From contig JAGLBH010000095.1 in the NCBI GenBank assembly GCA_018260285.1, forward strand, positions 1 to 6,635: a DNA stretch of 6,635 bases, written 5' to 3'. Shown one piece after another: positions 5,968-6,635 of the stretch. Position 1 is the stretch's first letter; every line of letters begins with the position of its first letter. Under the pieces are notes generated by a model. The model made no database searches. It was not told the origin of the DNA and saw only the letters and a list, made by a program, of their open reading frames with translations. The position numbers and the translations under genes are program-made. Source of the DNA: Arthrobacter sp. Lineage in GTDB: Bacteria; Actinomycetota; Actinomycetes; Actinomycetales; Micrococcaceae.

Positions 5968-6635
5968 ATGGCTCTGCCCATCGACTCCACCCCGAAATTC
6001 GCCGAATACGCTCACCCTGAGCGGATCGTCTCCGCGCAGTGGCTCGCAGAGCACCAGGATGACCCGTCGGTGGTGCTGCTCGAGTCCGACGAGGACATCC
6101 TCCTCTACGAGACCGGCCACATCCCGGGGGCCATCAAGGTCGATTGGCACACCGAGCTGACGGACCAGGTGACCCGCGACATCGTCAGCGGGGAGCAGTT
6201 CGCCCGCATGGCCGGCTCCAAGGGCATCTCCCGGGACTCGACCGTGGTCATCTACGGCGACAAGTCCAACTGGTGGGCCGCCTACGCGCTCTGGGTCTTC
6301 GAGCTGTTCGGCCACGAGGACGTTCGCCTGCTCGACGGCGGGCGCGACCTCTGGGCTGCCGAGGGACGCGAGCTCACCCGGGAGAAGCCGTCCGTCGAGG
6401 CCGTCGACTACCCGGTGGTCGAGCGCGACGACTCGCAGATCCGCGCCTTCCTTCCCCAGGTGCGCGAGGCCATCGGCACCCGCCCGCTCATCGACGTGCG
6501 CTCCCCCCAGGAGTACACGGGCGAGCGGACCCACATGCCGTCCTACCCCGAAGAGGGCGCCCTGCGCGGCGGCCACATCCCCACAGCCGCCTCCGTCCCC
6601 TGGGCCAAGGCAGCGAACGAGGACAGCACGTTCAA
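5968..6635 (+). CDS. sseA: rhodanese-type sulfurtransferase, two-domain (SseA/CysA type), 3' end outside window
   Basis: These are the first 222 codons of a thiosulfate/3-mercaptopyruvate sulfurtransferase, a cytosolic enzyme that moves sulfane sulfur through a cysteine persulfide. The N-terminal rhodanese domain (about 18-140) contains [13 protein letters not shown] (48-60), [19 protein letters not shown] (91-109) and [11 protein letters not shown] (119-129). The active-site loop of this domain has Asp98 where a catalytic Cys would be, as expected for the inactive first domain of tandem rhodaneses. The second domain begins at [13 protein letters not shown] (174-186) and reaches [12 protein letters not shown] (201-212), but the CxxG-type catalytic loop lies beyond the right edge, so activity is unconfirmed. 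The ATG follows a GGA-containing weak ribosome-binding site about 8 bases upstream. It is divergent from zapE. The choice between thiosulfate and mercaptopyruvate as donor cannot be made from this part. Confidence 0.9.
   Translation, partial: MALPIDSTPKFAEYAHPERIVSAQWLAEHQDDPSVVLLESDEDILLYETGHIPGAIKVDWHTELTDQVTRDIVSGEQFARMAGSKGISRDSTVVIYGDKSNWWAAYALWVFELFGHEDVRLLDGGRDLWAAEGRELTREKPSVEAVDYPVVERDDSQIRAFLPQVREAIGTRPLIDVRSPQEYTGERTHMPSYPEEGALRGGHIPTAASVPWAKAANEDSTF

Noticed and set aside
5908..6576. 222-codon frame antisense to the rhodanese gene
   Set aside because: The plus strand encodes clear tandem rhodanese motifs through this region. The antisense protein shows no family signature and would cross the rhodanese promoter.

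Overview
The window looks like ordinary chromosomal DNA from a GC-rich actinobacterium. Micrococcaceae (the Arthrobacter/Rothia/Kocuria group) is my best guess, from protein style, GTG starts, the def-fmt-rsmB order, the actinobacterial type of peptide deformylase, and TANNNT-type -10 boxes. This placement is inference. All genes show the same strong G/C third-position bias, and I see no insertion sequence, CRISPR array or rRNA.

Left half (1-3163), minus strand: a four-gene run reads from right to left. It consists of a PD-(D/E)XK (RecB/Cas4-like) nuclease, peptide deformylase (def), methionyl-tRNA formyltransferase (fmt) and the start of the 16S rRNA m5C methyltransferase rsmB, which is cut by the left edge. 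The last three are joined by 4-base stop/start overlaps, and the nuclease gene ends 35 bases before def. Fmt formylates initiator Met-tRNA, Def removes the formyl group from new proteins, and RsmB modifies the ribosomal decoding region. The nuclease does not fit that theme and resembles actinophage exonucleases.

Middle (3164-3514): a divergent intergenic region carries a good sigma-70-type promoter driving a complete tRNA-Gly(GCC) gene with encoded CCA. A strong hairpin terminator follows, then a short spacer with an inverted repeat at the start of the next gene.

Right half (3515-6635): a BenE-family membrane transporter (+) converges on a ZapE/AFG1-family P-loop ATPase (-). The ATPase gene diverges from a two-domain rhodanese sulfurtransferase (+, SseA/CysA type), which runs off the right edge before its expected catalytic cysteine.

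I found no convincing new multi-gene system. The points most worth checking are the phage-type nuclease in the formylation operon and the inverted repeat with a nested palindrome at the benE start.
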